From positions 1 through 64,000 of the forward strand of contig JADZEQ010000008.1 of NCBI GenBank assembly GCA_020850455.1: a stretch of 64,000 nucleotides of DNA, written 5' to 3'. A model generated the notes under the pieces. That model saw nothing but the letters and a program-made list of their open reading frames with translations. It had not been told where the DNA came from and did no database searches. This DNA comes from Sphingomonadaceae bacterium (GTDB taxonomy: Bacteria; Pseudomonadota; Alphaproteobacteria; Sphingomonadales; Sphingomonadaceae). The translations under genes were made by a program, and so were the position numbers. This document shows, one piece after another, positions 25,321 to 32,268 of this stretch; position 1 is the stretch's first letter; each line of letters starts with the position of its first letter.

Positions 25321-26490
25321 CTATCTTTTGGTTGCCATTAAATTGCGCGCCACCACCATCCGGTGCACTTCGCTTGGCCCATCATAGATGCGCATCGTGC
25401 GCACCCGCTGGCCCAGCAGGTGCAGCGGCATTTCACGCGTCATGCCCATTGCGCCGAAACATTGCATGGCTTGGTCGATGATCCGCTGCGCCATTTCGGT
25501 CGCCCGGATTTTGAGCATCGAAATTTCGCTGCGCACGTCGCGCCCTTCGTCCAATTTCCACGCGCAATCATATGCCATCAGGCGGGTTGCGTGAATGTCG
25601 ATAGCGGCGTCCGCCACCCACCATTGCACCGCCTGCCGGTCGGCCAGCTTTTCGCCAAATGTGGTGCGCTGCGGCGCATATTCGGTCATCATGTTGAGCG
25701 CGCGCTGCGCCGCACCGATGCACCATGCGGCAATTTCCATCCGCCTTGTCCCCAGCCGCAACTGCATCGGCGCAAAGCCGCCGCCTTCTTCCCCGAGCAA
25801 TTTCCAGCCCGCCACCCGACAATCGTCGAGTGCAACTTCATAGGTGGTTTCACCACCGATCATCGGAATCGCGCGCAAGACATTGAATCCGGGCGTATCG
25901 CGATCGACCAGAAAAGCGGACAGACCGCCGCGCCCCGCCGCGCCGGTGCGCGCCATCAATATGGTGAAATCACATTCGTCGGCGCGGGTAATCCAGATTT
26001 TGCGCCCATTGATAATCCAGTCCCCGCTGCCATCATCGGCGCGCACCGCGCGCGTCGTCATCCCGCTGGGGTCGGCACCTGCGCCCGGTTCCGATATGCC
26101 AATCGCCGAAATGGTTTCGCCGCGCGCATAGGGCGCGAGATAGGCGTCGCGCTGCGCTTCGCTGACGCTTGCCGCCAGCATCCGCAAATTGGGGCTATCG
26201 GGCGGCAGGACATATTTGGCGACCGTCCCGCCCAATGCTTCATTGACCGCGACCAGTGCGACATGCGGCAGGTCATGCCCGCCCAATTCCGCTGGTGCAT
26301 CAAGCGACCATAGCCCCATATCGTGGCTTATCGCGTCGAGCGCGCTGCGTTCGGCCGCCGTCAATTCGGGATTCTCGCCCGCCGCTTCGCGCGCCAGCAC
26401 CGCCCCCTCCAAAGGGATGAGGTGATCGGCGACGAAACGCTGCACCAAATCGGCCAGCATGCGATGTTCTTCGACCAGTTCAAAATTCAT
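25321..26490 (-). CDS. Acyl-CoA dehydrogenase
   Basis: 389 residues from the ATG at 26490 (MNFELVEEH). FAD flavoprotein of the ACAD family: IGISEPGAGADPSGM in the middle domain, and C-terminal QCFGAMGMTREMPL and RIYDGPSEVHR signatures. It is followed by a crotonase, so a role in beta-oxidation or branched-chain/terpenoid acyl-CoA breakdown is likely. A start at 26553 would add 21 residues and place the palindrome at 26551-26569 at the start codon; I consider it less likely. Substrate length is undetermined. Confidence 0.92.
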   Translation of the reverse strand: MNFELVEEHRMLADLVQRFVADHLIPLEGAVLAREAAGENPELTAAERSALDAISHDMGLWSLDAPAELGGHDLPHVALVAVNEALGGTVAKYVLPPDSPNLRMLAASVSEAQRDAYLAPYARGETISAIGISEPGAGADPSGMTTRAVRADDGSGDWIINGRKIWITRADECDFTILMARTGAAGRGGLSAFLVDRDTPGFNVLRAIPMIGGETTYEVALDDCRVAGWKLLGEEGGGFAPMQLRLGTRRMEIAAWCIGAAQRALNMMTEYAPQRTTFGEKLADRQAVQWWVADAAIDIHATRLMAYDCAWKLDEGRDVRSEISMLKIRATEMAQRIIDQAMQCFGAMGMTREMPLHLLGQRVRTMRIYDGPSEVHRMVVARNLMATKR

Positions 26491-26550
26491 ATGTGCGCTC
26501 CCACCCAAGCCATGCACGAGGCTGAAGCGCTTTTCTAGAGCGGCCATCGT

Positions 26551-26569
26551 CAATCAATTCAATTGATTG
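26551..26569. promoter_or_regulatory. Perfect 19-bp palindrome between divergent genes
   Basis: CAATCAATT-C-AATTGATTG, a perfect 9+1+9 inverted repeat, AT-rich in a GC-rich setting, 61 bp upstream of the acyl-CoA dehydrogenase start and 95 bp upstream of the endonuclease-like gene. Typical of an operator for a TetR- or GntR-type dimer controlling fatty-acid genes. The regulator is not encoded in the window. Confidence 0.45.
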
Positions 26570-26663
26570 CCAAGACTGTCACCCGCATAAAATGCTTTGT
26601 CGTTGCTTTCGGGCACGTAGCAACGATATGCCGTTGTTCATCGCACGTGCGCGGGAGGACAAG

Positions 26664-27428
26664 ATGTCGGCCATCAAGATTCCGAAAAAAGTACATGAAC
26701 GGATCATCTCGGGACTTCGGAAATATCAGCCCATCGTGCGGCGCATTGCGGAACGGGACGTTTCGGAAGCTGACACGGTAACCGTGATAAAGGACATGCT
26801 CAGCGACATATTCGGGTATGACAAATATGCTGAACTTACGAGCGAACAACAAATTCGCGGTACATACTGCGACCTAGCCATTCGGGTAGAAGGCAAAATC
26901 TACTATCTTTGTGAGGTAAAATCTGCCGGCACCAACTTGACCGATAGCCACTTGCGACAAGCCGTAAATTACGGCTCACATCAAGGGATCGAATGGATAA
27001 TATTGTCAAACGCCCGCCGTTGGATCGTCTATAGAATTAAATTTTCTCAGCCAATATCGTGGGAAGAAGTGTGCAATATCGAATTGGATACGCTGCCCAG
27101 AACGCTGGAAAGCGTCGAAAAGCTGTTCCTGCTCTGCCGCGAATCCATCGCGTCTGATGCGCTCGAATCGTTCCACCGCCATGCACAGATCGTCAATCGC
27201 AATGTTATTGCCGAAGTCCTTCAAGGCGAGGCTGTGGTAGCGACTTTACGCAAAGAATATCGCCGCCTGTTTGATGGCCTTAAGGTCAATGACGATGATT
27301 TGCGGGGGTTGTTGGTCAATGAGGTGATCAAACGCGATGCCTTGGATGGCGAAGCTGCGGTCACCGCAAAGGCCATGGTCAAAAAGGCCGAACAAAGCCT
27401 GAAGCGCAAAGCTGCAAAAACCAAATAG
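26664..27428 (+). CDS. Orphan HsdR-N-type endonuclease-like protein
   Basis: 254 residues. The N-terminal 150 residues resemble the type I restriction HsdR N-terminal nuclease domain: TYCDLAIRVEGKIYYLCEVKS gives the PD-(D/E)xK pattern D...E-x-K, followed by a QAVNYGSHQGIEWIILSNARRW strand-helix typical of the fold. The C-terminal 100 residues are charged and helical, without helicase motifs. No HsdM, HsdS or methylase lies next to it. Its ribosome site GGGAGGA fixes the ATG at 26664. AT-rich codon use, and the adjacent tRNA-Gln with an inserted element, point to horizontal acquisition. Possibly a stand-alone defence nuclease or a type I remnant; function unproven. Confidence 0.75.
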   Translation: MSAIKIPKKVHERIISGLRKYQPIVRRIAERDVSEADTVTVIKDMLSDIFGYDKYAELTSEQQIRGTYCDLAIRVEGKIYYLCEVKSAGTNLTDSHLRQAVNYGSHQGIEWIILSNARRWIVYRIKFSQPISWEEVCNIELDTLPRTLESVEKLFLLCRESIASDALESFHRHAQIVNRNVIAEVLQGEAVVATLRKEYRRLFDGLKVNDDDLRGLLVNEVIKRDALDGEAAVTAKAMVKKAEQSLKRKAAKTK

Positions 27429-27442
27429 ATTCAAAGGAAATT

Positions 27443-27516
27443 TGGATCCCCGGCGAGGACTCGAACCTCGATTGACGGAGTCAGAGTCCGCTCTCTTACC
27501 ATTAGAGGACCGGGGA
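27443..27516 (-). tRNA. tRNA-Gln (anticodon CTG)
   Basis: Reverse complement folds into a complete cloverleaf of 74 nt with encoded CCA. Acceptor TCCCCGG / CCGGGGA, D-stem CTC/GAG, anticodon stem GCGGA/TCCGT with loop CTCTGAC (anticodon CTG), T-stem CGAGG/CCTCG. Its 5' 23 bases plus one flanking base are repeated at 28748-28771. A tRNA-type promoter lies just upstream (27528-27556). Confidence 0.97.
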
Positions 27517-27517
27517 A
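27494..27517. repeat. 24-bp direct repeat, tRNA-side copy
   Basis: Bases 27494-27517, the first 23 nt of tRNA-Gln plus one, are identical to 28748-28771 over 24 bp. The repeat bounds a 1,230-bp insert and is the probable core attachment sequence. Confidence 0.8.
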
Positions 27518-27527
27518 AGGAAATGGG

Positions 27528-27556
27528 CCGTTAAACCGCAGAAATCCTTGTGTCAA
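27528..27556 (-). promoter_or_regulatory. Promoter of tRNA-Gln
   Basis: On the minus strand TTGACA (27551-27556), 17-bp spacer, TAACGG (27528-27533), 12 bp before the mature tRNA 5' end. It lies inside the inserted segment. Confidence 0.6.
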
Positions 27557-27563
27557 GCGGTGC

Positions 27564-27611
27564 GCAAAGTCGGCCAGCCGACTATTCAAAAGTCGGCTGG
27601 CCGACTTTTGC
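27564..27611. repeat. Long imperfect hairpin of GTCGGC repeats
   Basis: Arms GCAAAGTCGGCCAGCCGACT (27564-27583) and its near reverse complement (27591-27611, one extra T) around ATTCAAA. Each arm is itself an inverted repeat (AGTCGGC-CA-GCCGACT), so four-way folding is possible. A partial copy is found at 28666-28682. It could be a terminator for neighbouring transcription or a recombinase-binding site. Confidence 0.6.
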
Positions 27612-27771
27612 ACCATTGCTCAGCACAACAATCCCCACCCGCAGCGCGCAATCGTCTGACGATCAGCACCGATGAAAGGATAGCGAATTCACAATCAGCG
27701 GGATAATGCATGCATCTGGTAGGGAAATGTCGCCGGCATCATTCGATACCGGCGACACTCTGAGACGAAGC

Positions 27772-27909
27772 TTAATTTTTGGGTCCGTGCTTGCCGGTTT
27801 TATACCGTTCAACCACCGTTGTGCGAGGCCGACGCTCAGCTTCGCGGACGGTAATGAACTGTCCGGTGCTTGCATCACGCCCACGCTCATGAGTGTTGCG
27901 ATCTGCCAT
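27772..27909 (-). CDS. 45-residue RDxxTGQF-type small protein
   Basis: Reads MADRNTHERGRDASTGQFI then TVREAERRPRTTVVERYK and ends GPKN. It belongs by pattern to the widespread but uncharacterised small basic proteins with the signature RD-x-x-TG-x-F-(V/I) followed by P-x-TTV-x-E. Start ATG at 27909 is preceded by GGGGTGAT. It lies 34 bp after the small helix-turn-helix gene on the same strand, most likely in one transcript. Such pairs are seen in accessory regions; a toxin-antitoxin or phage-regulatory role is a guess. Confidence 0.65.
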   Translation of the reverse strand: MADRNTHERGRDASTGQFITVREAERRPRTTVVERYKTGKHGPKN

Positions 27910-27943
27910 AAGGTATCACCCCCTTTCCGCGGCAGATGCCGCG

Positions 27944-28135
27944 TTAGAATGGGAGCGAGCCTTGGGCCGGGGGCACGTCAGGGAAATGGCGGCCCCGCAT
28001 GACTTCAGACACGCGACCTTGGTTGACTCCAACCACTGCAGCAGCTTGATGCTGATACAAGCCCTTATCCTGAACAAGATATCTGATCTGTGCCGCGAGT
28101 TCCTCAGAAATCGGCGGCGATCTGCGCCTCTTCAT
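27944..28135 (-). CDS. Small helix-turn-helix protein
   Basis: 63 residues from the ATG at 28135; an ATG 6 bp upstream (28141) lies directly against the AGAAGGAA ribosome site, which instead fits the 28135 start with 8-nt spacing. The core (AAQIRYLVQDKGLYQHQAA then AVVGVNQGRVSEVMRG) is a compact helix-turn-helix of the resolvase/XRE-like kind. It could be the regulator of this mini-element, acting at the GGAGGA-N8-TCCTCC palindrome 49 bp upstream. First gene of a two-gene unit. Confidence 0.72.
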   Translation of the reverse strand: MKRRRSPPISEELAAQIRYLVQDKGLYQHQAAAVVGVNQGRVSEVMRGRHFPDVPPAQGSLPF

Positions 28136-28168
28136 TGTCATTTCCTTCTTAGAAAACGACGTGGCGCG

Positions 28169-28203
28169 TTGACATTGCGACTAGGAGGATTAGTATGTCC
28201 TCC
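28169..28203 (+). promoter_or_regulatory. Plus-strand promoter with palindromic operator
   Basis: TTGACA (28169-28174), 16-bp spacer, TAGTAT (28191-28196) on the plus strand. The palindrome GGAGGA-N8-TCCTCC (28184-28203) spans the -10. It lies in the divergent gap before the small helix-turn-helix gene, so one repressor could control both directions. Confidence 0.5.
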
Positions 28204-28281
28204 GTTGATCAACACCCCCGCGTCACGTCGCGGTGCTTCTCGGGCCAGAGCGTTAGCCGCGCTCTGGCCCGATCTGTTTTT
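28203..28281 (+). ncRNA. Candidate small RNA with terminator
   Basis: From the predicted start near 28203 to the T-run at 28276-28281 is about 78 nt, with no ORF. It ends in a strong intrinsic terminator (CGGGCCAGAGCG / CGCTCTGGCCCG, then TTTTT after GATCTG). Before it CCGCG-TCACGT-CGCGG and GTTGATCAAC can fold. Promoter, length and terminator fit an sRNA divergent from the small gene pair. Prediction only. Confidence 0.4.
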
Positions 28282-28747
28282 GCCATATTAACCATGTATA
28301 GGCAACTATAGAATCGCTGTAGAAGCGTTTTCAGAGCCACAAGGGCCCTGGGCCCTTCCAAGACCCTAAAGGTTCATTATTCGCCTGACATCGCCGCAAA
28401 ATGGCAAAATGGGGCATTTGTGCACATAAGGCTATCTTTATATGTTGTTCGATTTGTGTTCTGCGAAGCCGCCAGCAGCCGGAAACTAGCCGCGGCGTAG
28501 GCCGAAGAGGCGCGGCCCATTCAAGGTGGTCGAGAAGCGTGACGCCGGTCATGTGGCGTCAACAACTATCGTCGTGCGACAACCGCTTCAGGCAGGCCTT
28601 CCGAACAAGGCGTCAATCGATTTTGGCTTTTCGAACCAGCTGGGCATGGCTCGACAAACCGCATAGTCAGCCGACTTTTGCAAAAAATCGGCGGAAAATA
28701 CGGCAAAAGTTACAATCTAAGATATTGAAAATAAACGACCTCTTATG

Positions 28748-28771
28748 TCTTACCATTAGAGGACCGGGGAA
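28748..28771. repeat. 24-bp direct repeat, orphan tRNA-Gln 5' fragment
   Basis: Identical to 27494-27517, i.e. the first 23 nt of tRNA-Gln on the minus strand plus one base. The sequence beyond it does not continue the tRNA on the element side. A tRNA-type promoter still points into it from 28781-28809, indicating that this was the original 5' end of the gene before the insertion. Confidence 0.8.
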
Positions 28772-28780
28772 TGTCGGCGC

Positions 28781-28809
28781 GCTCTATCCAGCGTGTGTGG
28801 CTGAGTCAA
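28781..28809 (-). promoter_or_regulatory. Orphaned original tRNA-Gln promoter
   Basis: Minus strand TTGACT (28804-28809), 17-bp spacer, TAGAGC (28781-28786), about 11 bp before the tRNA 5' fragment. Same geometry as the promoter now serving the intact tRNA. If active it would transcribe leftward into the element. Confidence 0.5.
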
Positions 28810-28925
28810 GTTGCGCCGCATCTGGCCCTTGCCCTTATTTTTCGCCGCGTTAGAGATAGCGGCGGAGCATCGCTCCCCCGGCAAATGGGGGTCGGGTAAG
28901 GCCAATAGGTCAAGGGGATATATGG

Positions 28926-30236
28926 ATGCGCCATGTCGCCATCATCGGGTCGGGGCCCGCCGGATATTATACGGCGGAAAGCTTGCAAAAGGCCTTGGGC
29001 GATGCCGTACGGATCGACATTATTGACCGGCTACCCGCGCCCTTTGGCCTGATCCGCAGCGGGGTTGCCCCCGACCATCAGTCGATCAAGGCCGTTTCGC
29101 GCCGTTATGAGGCGGTGAACCTTACCGAAAATGTCCGCTTCGTCGGCAATATGTCGGTGGGCAAGGATGTCGCCATCGACGAACTGATGGCGATATATGA
29201 CGCGGTGGTGCTGGCCACCGGCGCGCCCAATGACCGGCCGATGGAAATAGCCGGGGCCGACCTGCCCGGTGTGATCGGCAGTGCCGCCTTTGTCGGCTGG
29301 TATAATGGCCACCCCGATTATGCCGCGCTTGCCCCCCCACTCGACAGCGGTGGCGCGGTGGTGGTTGGCAATGGCAATGTCGCGCTCGACGTGGCGCGCA
29401 TCCTTTCCAAAACGCGCGCCGAATTTACAGGCAGCGACATTGTTGCCCATGCGCTCGACACGCTCGACCATAGCCGCATCCGTTCGATAACCTTGCTGGG
29501 GCGGCGTGGGCCGCACCAGATTGCGATGACCCCCAAAGAATTGGGGGAATTGGGGCATTTGGAACGCGCCGCGCCGCGCGTTGACCCGGCGGATTTCCCG
29601 GACATTGCCGCCGACGCATTGCTCGAACCGGGGATGCGCAAATCGGTCACCCATTTGCGCGAATTTGCCGCCAATCCGGTGGCCAAGCCGGTCACCATCG
29701 AATTTGATTTTTTCAGTCGCCCCGTGGCGGTGGAGGGGGACGGGCGCGCCGAACGGGTGATTGTCGAACGTACCCGGCTCGATGACGAATTGCGATCGGT
29801 CGGCACGGGCGAACATTATGTCGTGCCAGCGGGCCTTGTCGTCACCTGCATCGGTTACCAGACCCCGCCAATCCCCGGCGTCCCCTATGAACATGGGCGC
29901 GGGCGCTTTGCCAACGCCGATGGGATGATATTGCCCGGCCTATATTGCGTCGGCTGGGCGCGGCGCGGACCAACCGGCACCATCGGCACCAACAAGCCCG
30001 ATGGCGCGATGATCGCCGAACGCATCATCGCCGATAGCGGCGGGGAAGGCTTTACCCCCAGCGGCAAAAGGGGGCGACAGGCGCTCGATGATATTATCGC
30101 CGCGCGCGCGATCGACATCGTCACTTTTCGCGATTGGCAAAAGATTGACGCCGCCGAAATCGCCGCCGCGCGCATGGGCGCCCCGCGGGAGAAATTTGTC
30201 GGAATCGACGCGATGCTTGACGTAAAGTTGCGTTAA
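28926..30236 (+). CDS. Adrenodoxin/ferredoxin-NADP reductase-like flavoprotein
   Basis: 436 residues, like mitochondrial adrenodoxin reductase and mycobacterial FprA. FAD site IGSGPAGYYTAE at residues 6-17, NADP site VVGNGNVALDVARIL, and the family blocks RYGVAPDHQ-like (RSGVAPDHQSIK) and GWARRGPTGTIGTNK. It would pass electrons from NADPH to a ferredoxin, for example for P450 or Fe-S biosynthesis. Start ATG at 28926. Monocistronic, first gene right of the tRNA element. Confidence 0.93.
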   Translation: MRHVAIIGSGPAGYYTAESLQKALGDAVRIDIIDRLPAPFGLIRSGVAPDHQSIKAVSRRYEAVNLTENVRFVGNMSVGKDVAIDELMAIYDAVVLATGAPNDRPMEIAGADLPGVIGSAAFVGWYNGHPDYAALAPPLDSGGAVVVGNGNVALDVARILSKTRAEFTGSDIVAHALDTLDHSRIRSITLLGRRGPHQIAMTPKELGELGHLERAAPRVDPADFPDIAADALLEPGMRKSVTHLREFAANPVAKPVTIEFDFFSRPVAVEGDGRAERVIVERTRLDDELRSVGTGEHYVVPAGLVVTCIGYQTPPIPGVPYEHGRGRFANADGMILPGLYCVGWARRGPTGTIGTNKPDGAMIAERIIADSGGEGFTPSGKRGRQALDDIIAARAIDIVTFRDWQKIDAAEIAAARMGAPREKFVGIDAMLDVKLR

Positions 30237-30323
30237 TTATATGTTTTTCGGCAATCTTAAATCCAGTCAGCCTAGATGGGTGTTGAAAGGATTTAGGGGG
30301 GTCGCGCTGTACACAACCAGCGG

Positions 30324-30656
30324 ATGCAATATCGCATGACAGATGATGAACGTTCGAACCATGAACGACGCGGCGGTGCGCGCGCGCATGTCGCGATTGA
30401 GGCGGATTTGCGCAAGCCCGGACGCACGCCGTTCAAGGTGCTGATCCGCGACCTTTCCCAAACCGGCGGACGCGCGGAAACGCTGGCCAAAGTCCATCCC
30501 GGTGACGATGTCATGCTCACCCTGCCCGGCCTTGCCCCCATTTCGGCAACCATCCGCTGGACGACAAGCCGCGAATTTGGCCTGCAATGGGCAAACCCGC
30601 TCCACCCATCGGTGTTTGACCACATAAAATCGCGCTTTCCCGACCTGTTCAGATAA
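30324..30656 (+). CDS. PilZ-domain protein
   Basis: 110 residues, a single PilZ domain. The c-di-GMP-binding arginine motif (RRGGAR, residues 15-20, RxxxR type) and the DLSQTGGRAE motif (D/N-x-S-x-x-G) are both present, so it is likely a functional c-di-GMP receptor. As a single-domain PilZ protein it would act through partners. No flagellar or polysaccharide genes are adjacent. Promoter region 30237-30323 contains a loose TAAATCC...GGATTTA inverted repeat. Confidence 0.9.
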   Translation: MQYRMTDDERSNHERRGGARAHVAIEADLRKPGRTPFKVLIRDLSQTGGRAETLAKVHPGDDVMLTLPGLAPISATIRWTTSREFGLQWANPLHPSVFDHIKSRFPDLFR

Positions 30657-30712
30657 GCGCCGCCCGTCAAATCGCTGGCAGCATTTCCGCTTTGACGATA
30701 GAGCGCTGAACC

Positions 30713-31084
30713 ATGCAGATGTTATTGCCCGTAATGGTCGGCGGCGCGCTGGGCGCAGGGTTGCGCCACTTGCTCAATTTGGCGGCACCGCACGGCCTAT
30801 TCCCCTGGTCCACGCTGATCGCCAATATTCTGGGCGGTGTTGCGATGGGCTTTTTGTTCGGCTGGCTGGGCAGGAACGGCGCTAGCGATTTTTGGCGCTA
30901 TTTTCTGGGGGTCGGGCTGCTCGGCGGTTTCACCACATTTTCGGCTTTTTCGATGGAAACGCTCTCCATGCTCGGCGAAGGGCGCTTTGGCATTGCCGCC
31001 ACCTATATCGCGCTGTCCTTAACAGGGGCGATTGGCGGTGCGGCGATTGGCCTCTCGCTCGCACGCGCGGGGGCTGCGGCATGA
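30713..31084 (+). CDS. crcB: Fluoride ion channel CrcB
   Basis: 123 residues, four membrane helices, with the Fluc signatures GGALGAGLRHLL at the N-terminus and GLLGGFTTFSAFSMET (the polar track with two phenylalanines and a Thr/Ser sequence) in the third helix. A dual-topology dimer would export F-. I looked for a fluoride riboswitch in the 56 bp upstream and found none. ATGA overlap with the next gene. Confidence 0.93.
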   Translation: MQMLLPVMVGGALGAGLRHLLNLAAPHGLFPWSTLIANILGGVAMGFLFGWLGRNGASDFWRYFLGVGLLGGFTTFSAFSMETLSMLGEGRFGIAATYIALSLTGAIGGAAIGLSLARAGAAA

Positions 31085-32268
31085 CAGGCGCCAAAGACAA
31101 GGGCGGGCTGAGCCAATATATCGCGCGCGATGATGATGGCATCCGGCTCGACCGCTGGTTCAAACGGCATAAGCCAGGCATCCCCCATGCGCTGCTCGCG
31201 CGGTGGCTGCGCACCGGATTGGTCCGGTTGGATGGTGCGCGCGCTGCTGCCGACACGCGTATTGCCAAGGGACAAAGCCTCAGCTTTCCGGCGGACATTG
31301 ACGCCGCCGCCGACGCCCGCCCGCGCCGCGCGCCGCGACCGCTGAGTGCGGAGGAAACCGCACTGGCCGAGGCGATGGTCATCCACAGCGATGAACATGC
31401 CATCATCCTCAATAAAATGCCGGGGCTGGCGACGCAGGGTGGCAGCGGCACAACCGCGCATGTCGACCGGCTGCTCGATGCTTTTTTTGACGAACAAAAG
31501 GGCCGGCCCAAACTGGTGCATCGGCTCGACAAGGATACATCGGGCGTGTTGCTGGTTGCGCGCTCACCCGGTGCGGCGGCCAAATTTTCGCGCAGCTTTT
31601 CGGGGCGCACCGCGCGCAAGATATATTGGGCCATCGTCATCGGTGTCCCCGATATTGACGAGGGGGAGATTGACCTCCCCCTTTCCAAACAGCCGGGTAG
31701 CGGCGGCGAAAAAATGCATGTCGATGCCGAAAATGGCCAATCCGCGCGCACCCGTTACCGGGTGATTGAACGCGCGGGCAACAGCGCCGCCTTTGTCGAA
31801 CTCATGCCGCTGACGGGGCGCACCCACCAACTGCGCGTCCATATGGCAGCCATCGGCCACCCGATTGTCGGCGATGGCAAATATGGCGGCAAGGCGGCTT
31901 TTCTGACCGGCAGCATTTCGCGCAAGCTCCACCTGCATGCGCGGCGGTTGCGCATCGACCATGTTGAGGGGGGCAAGCTGGACGCGACCGCCCCGCTGCC
32001 CCAGCATTTTGCCGAATCCATAGCATCGCTGGGTTTTGACACCGCGCTGGCGGACGCACCACGCGCCGAACCGGTGGCCGCCCCACCGGGCACCAAGGCG
32101 CGCGCACATGCCAAGGCGGTACGCAAGGCACGGCGCGGCGAACGTACAAGGCGCGGCGGGGATGCACCGCCGCCCAAGGGCCGCCCCACGAAATCGCGCG
32201 ACAAGTCGGCCAGTAAATTGGGCAGCAAGCCAGCACGCGGGCCATCCCCCAAAGGAAGGGGACGTTAA
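31081..32268 (+). CDS. RluA-family pseudouridine synthase
   Basis: 395 residues. N-terminal S4 RNA-binding domain (GIRLDRWFKRH...LARWLRTGLVRLDG), then the catalytic domain with the RLDKDTSGVLLVA motif (catalytic Asp) and GRTHQLRVH. The layout suits RluC/RluD-type 23S rRNA synthases. The last 70 residues are a basic, Lys/Arg/Pro-rich tail (ARAHAKAVRKARRGERTRR) that probably binds RNA; it is not part of the usual enzyme. Overlaps crcB by 4 bp and the HAD gene by 1 bp. Confidence 0.92.
   Translation: MTGAKDKGGLSQYIARDDDGIRLDRWFKRHKPGIPHALLARWLRTGLVRLDGARAAADTRIAKGQSLSFPADIDAAADARPRRAPRPLSAEETALAEAMVIHSDEHAIILNKMPGLATQGGSGTTAHVDRLLDAFFDEQKGRPKLVHRLDKDTSGVLLVARSPGAAAKFSRSFSGRTARKIYWAIVIGVPDIDEGEIDLPLSKQPGSGGEKMHVDAENGQSARTRYRVIERAGNSAAFVELMPLTGRTHQLRVHMAAIGHPIVGDGKYGGKAAFLTGSISRKLHLHARRLRIDHVEGGKLDATAPLPQHFAESIASLGFDTALADAPRAEPVAAPPGTKARAHAKAVRKARRGERTRRGGDAPPPKGRPTKSRDKSASKLGSKPARGPSPKGRGR

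Larger units (their letters stand above)
27518..28747. mobile_element. Small tRNA-Gln-integrated element or remnant
   Basis: Insert bounded by the 24-bp direct repeat of the tRNA-Gln 5' end. It contains, left to right: a tRNA promoter, a long hairpin of repeated GTCGGC units (27564-27611), two small minus-strand genes (27772-28135), a candidate divergent sRNA (28169-28281), and a 460-bp gene-free AT-richer stretch (28290-28747). A 13-bp word GCCGACTTTTGCA occurs near both ends (27600-27612 and 28670-28682), as integrase arm sites would. I find no integrase gene, so it is a remnant or moves with outside help. Confidence 0.6.

Noticed and set aside
27663..27890. 75-codon minus-strand frame overlapping the RDxxTGQF gene
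   Set aside because: Out of frame with the recognisable 45-residue protein, which has the better ribosome site and a known sequence pattern.
28290..28747. Integrase or transposase remnant at the right end of the tRNA element
   Set aside because: All six frames are short; a few peptides looked vaguely recombinase-like but no catalytic Arg/Tyr or DDE pattern could be supported.
30657..30712. Fluoride riboswitch before crcB
   Set aside because: The 56-bp gap has only a CGTCAAA...TTTGACG inverted repeat; the conserved riboswitch sequence blocks are absent.
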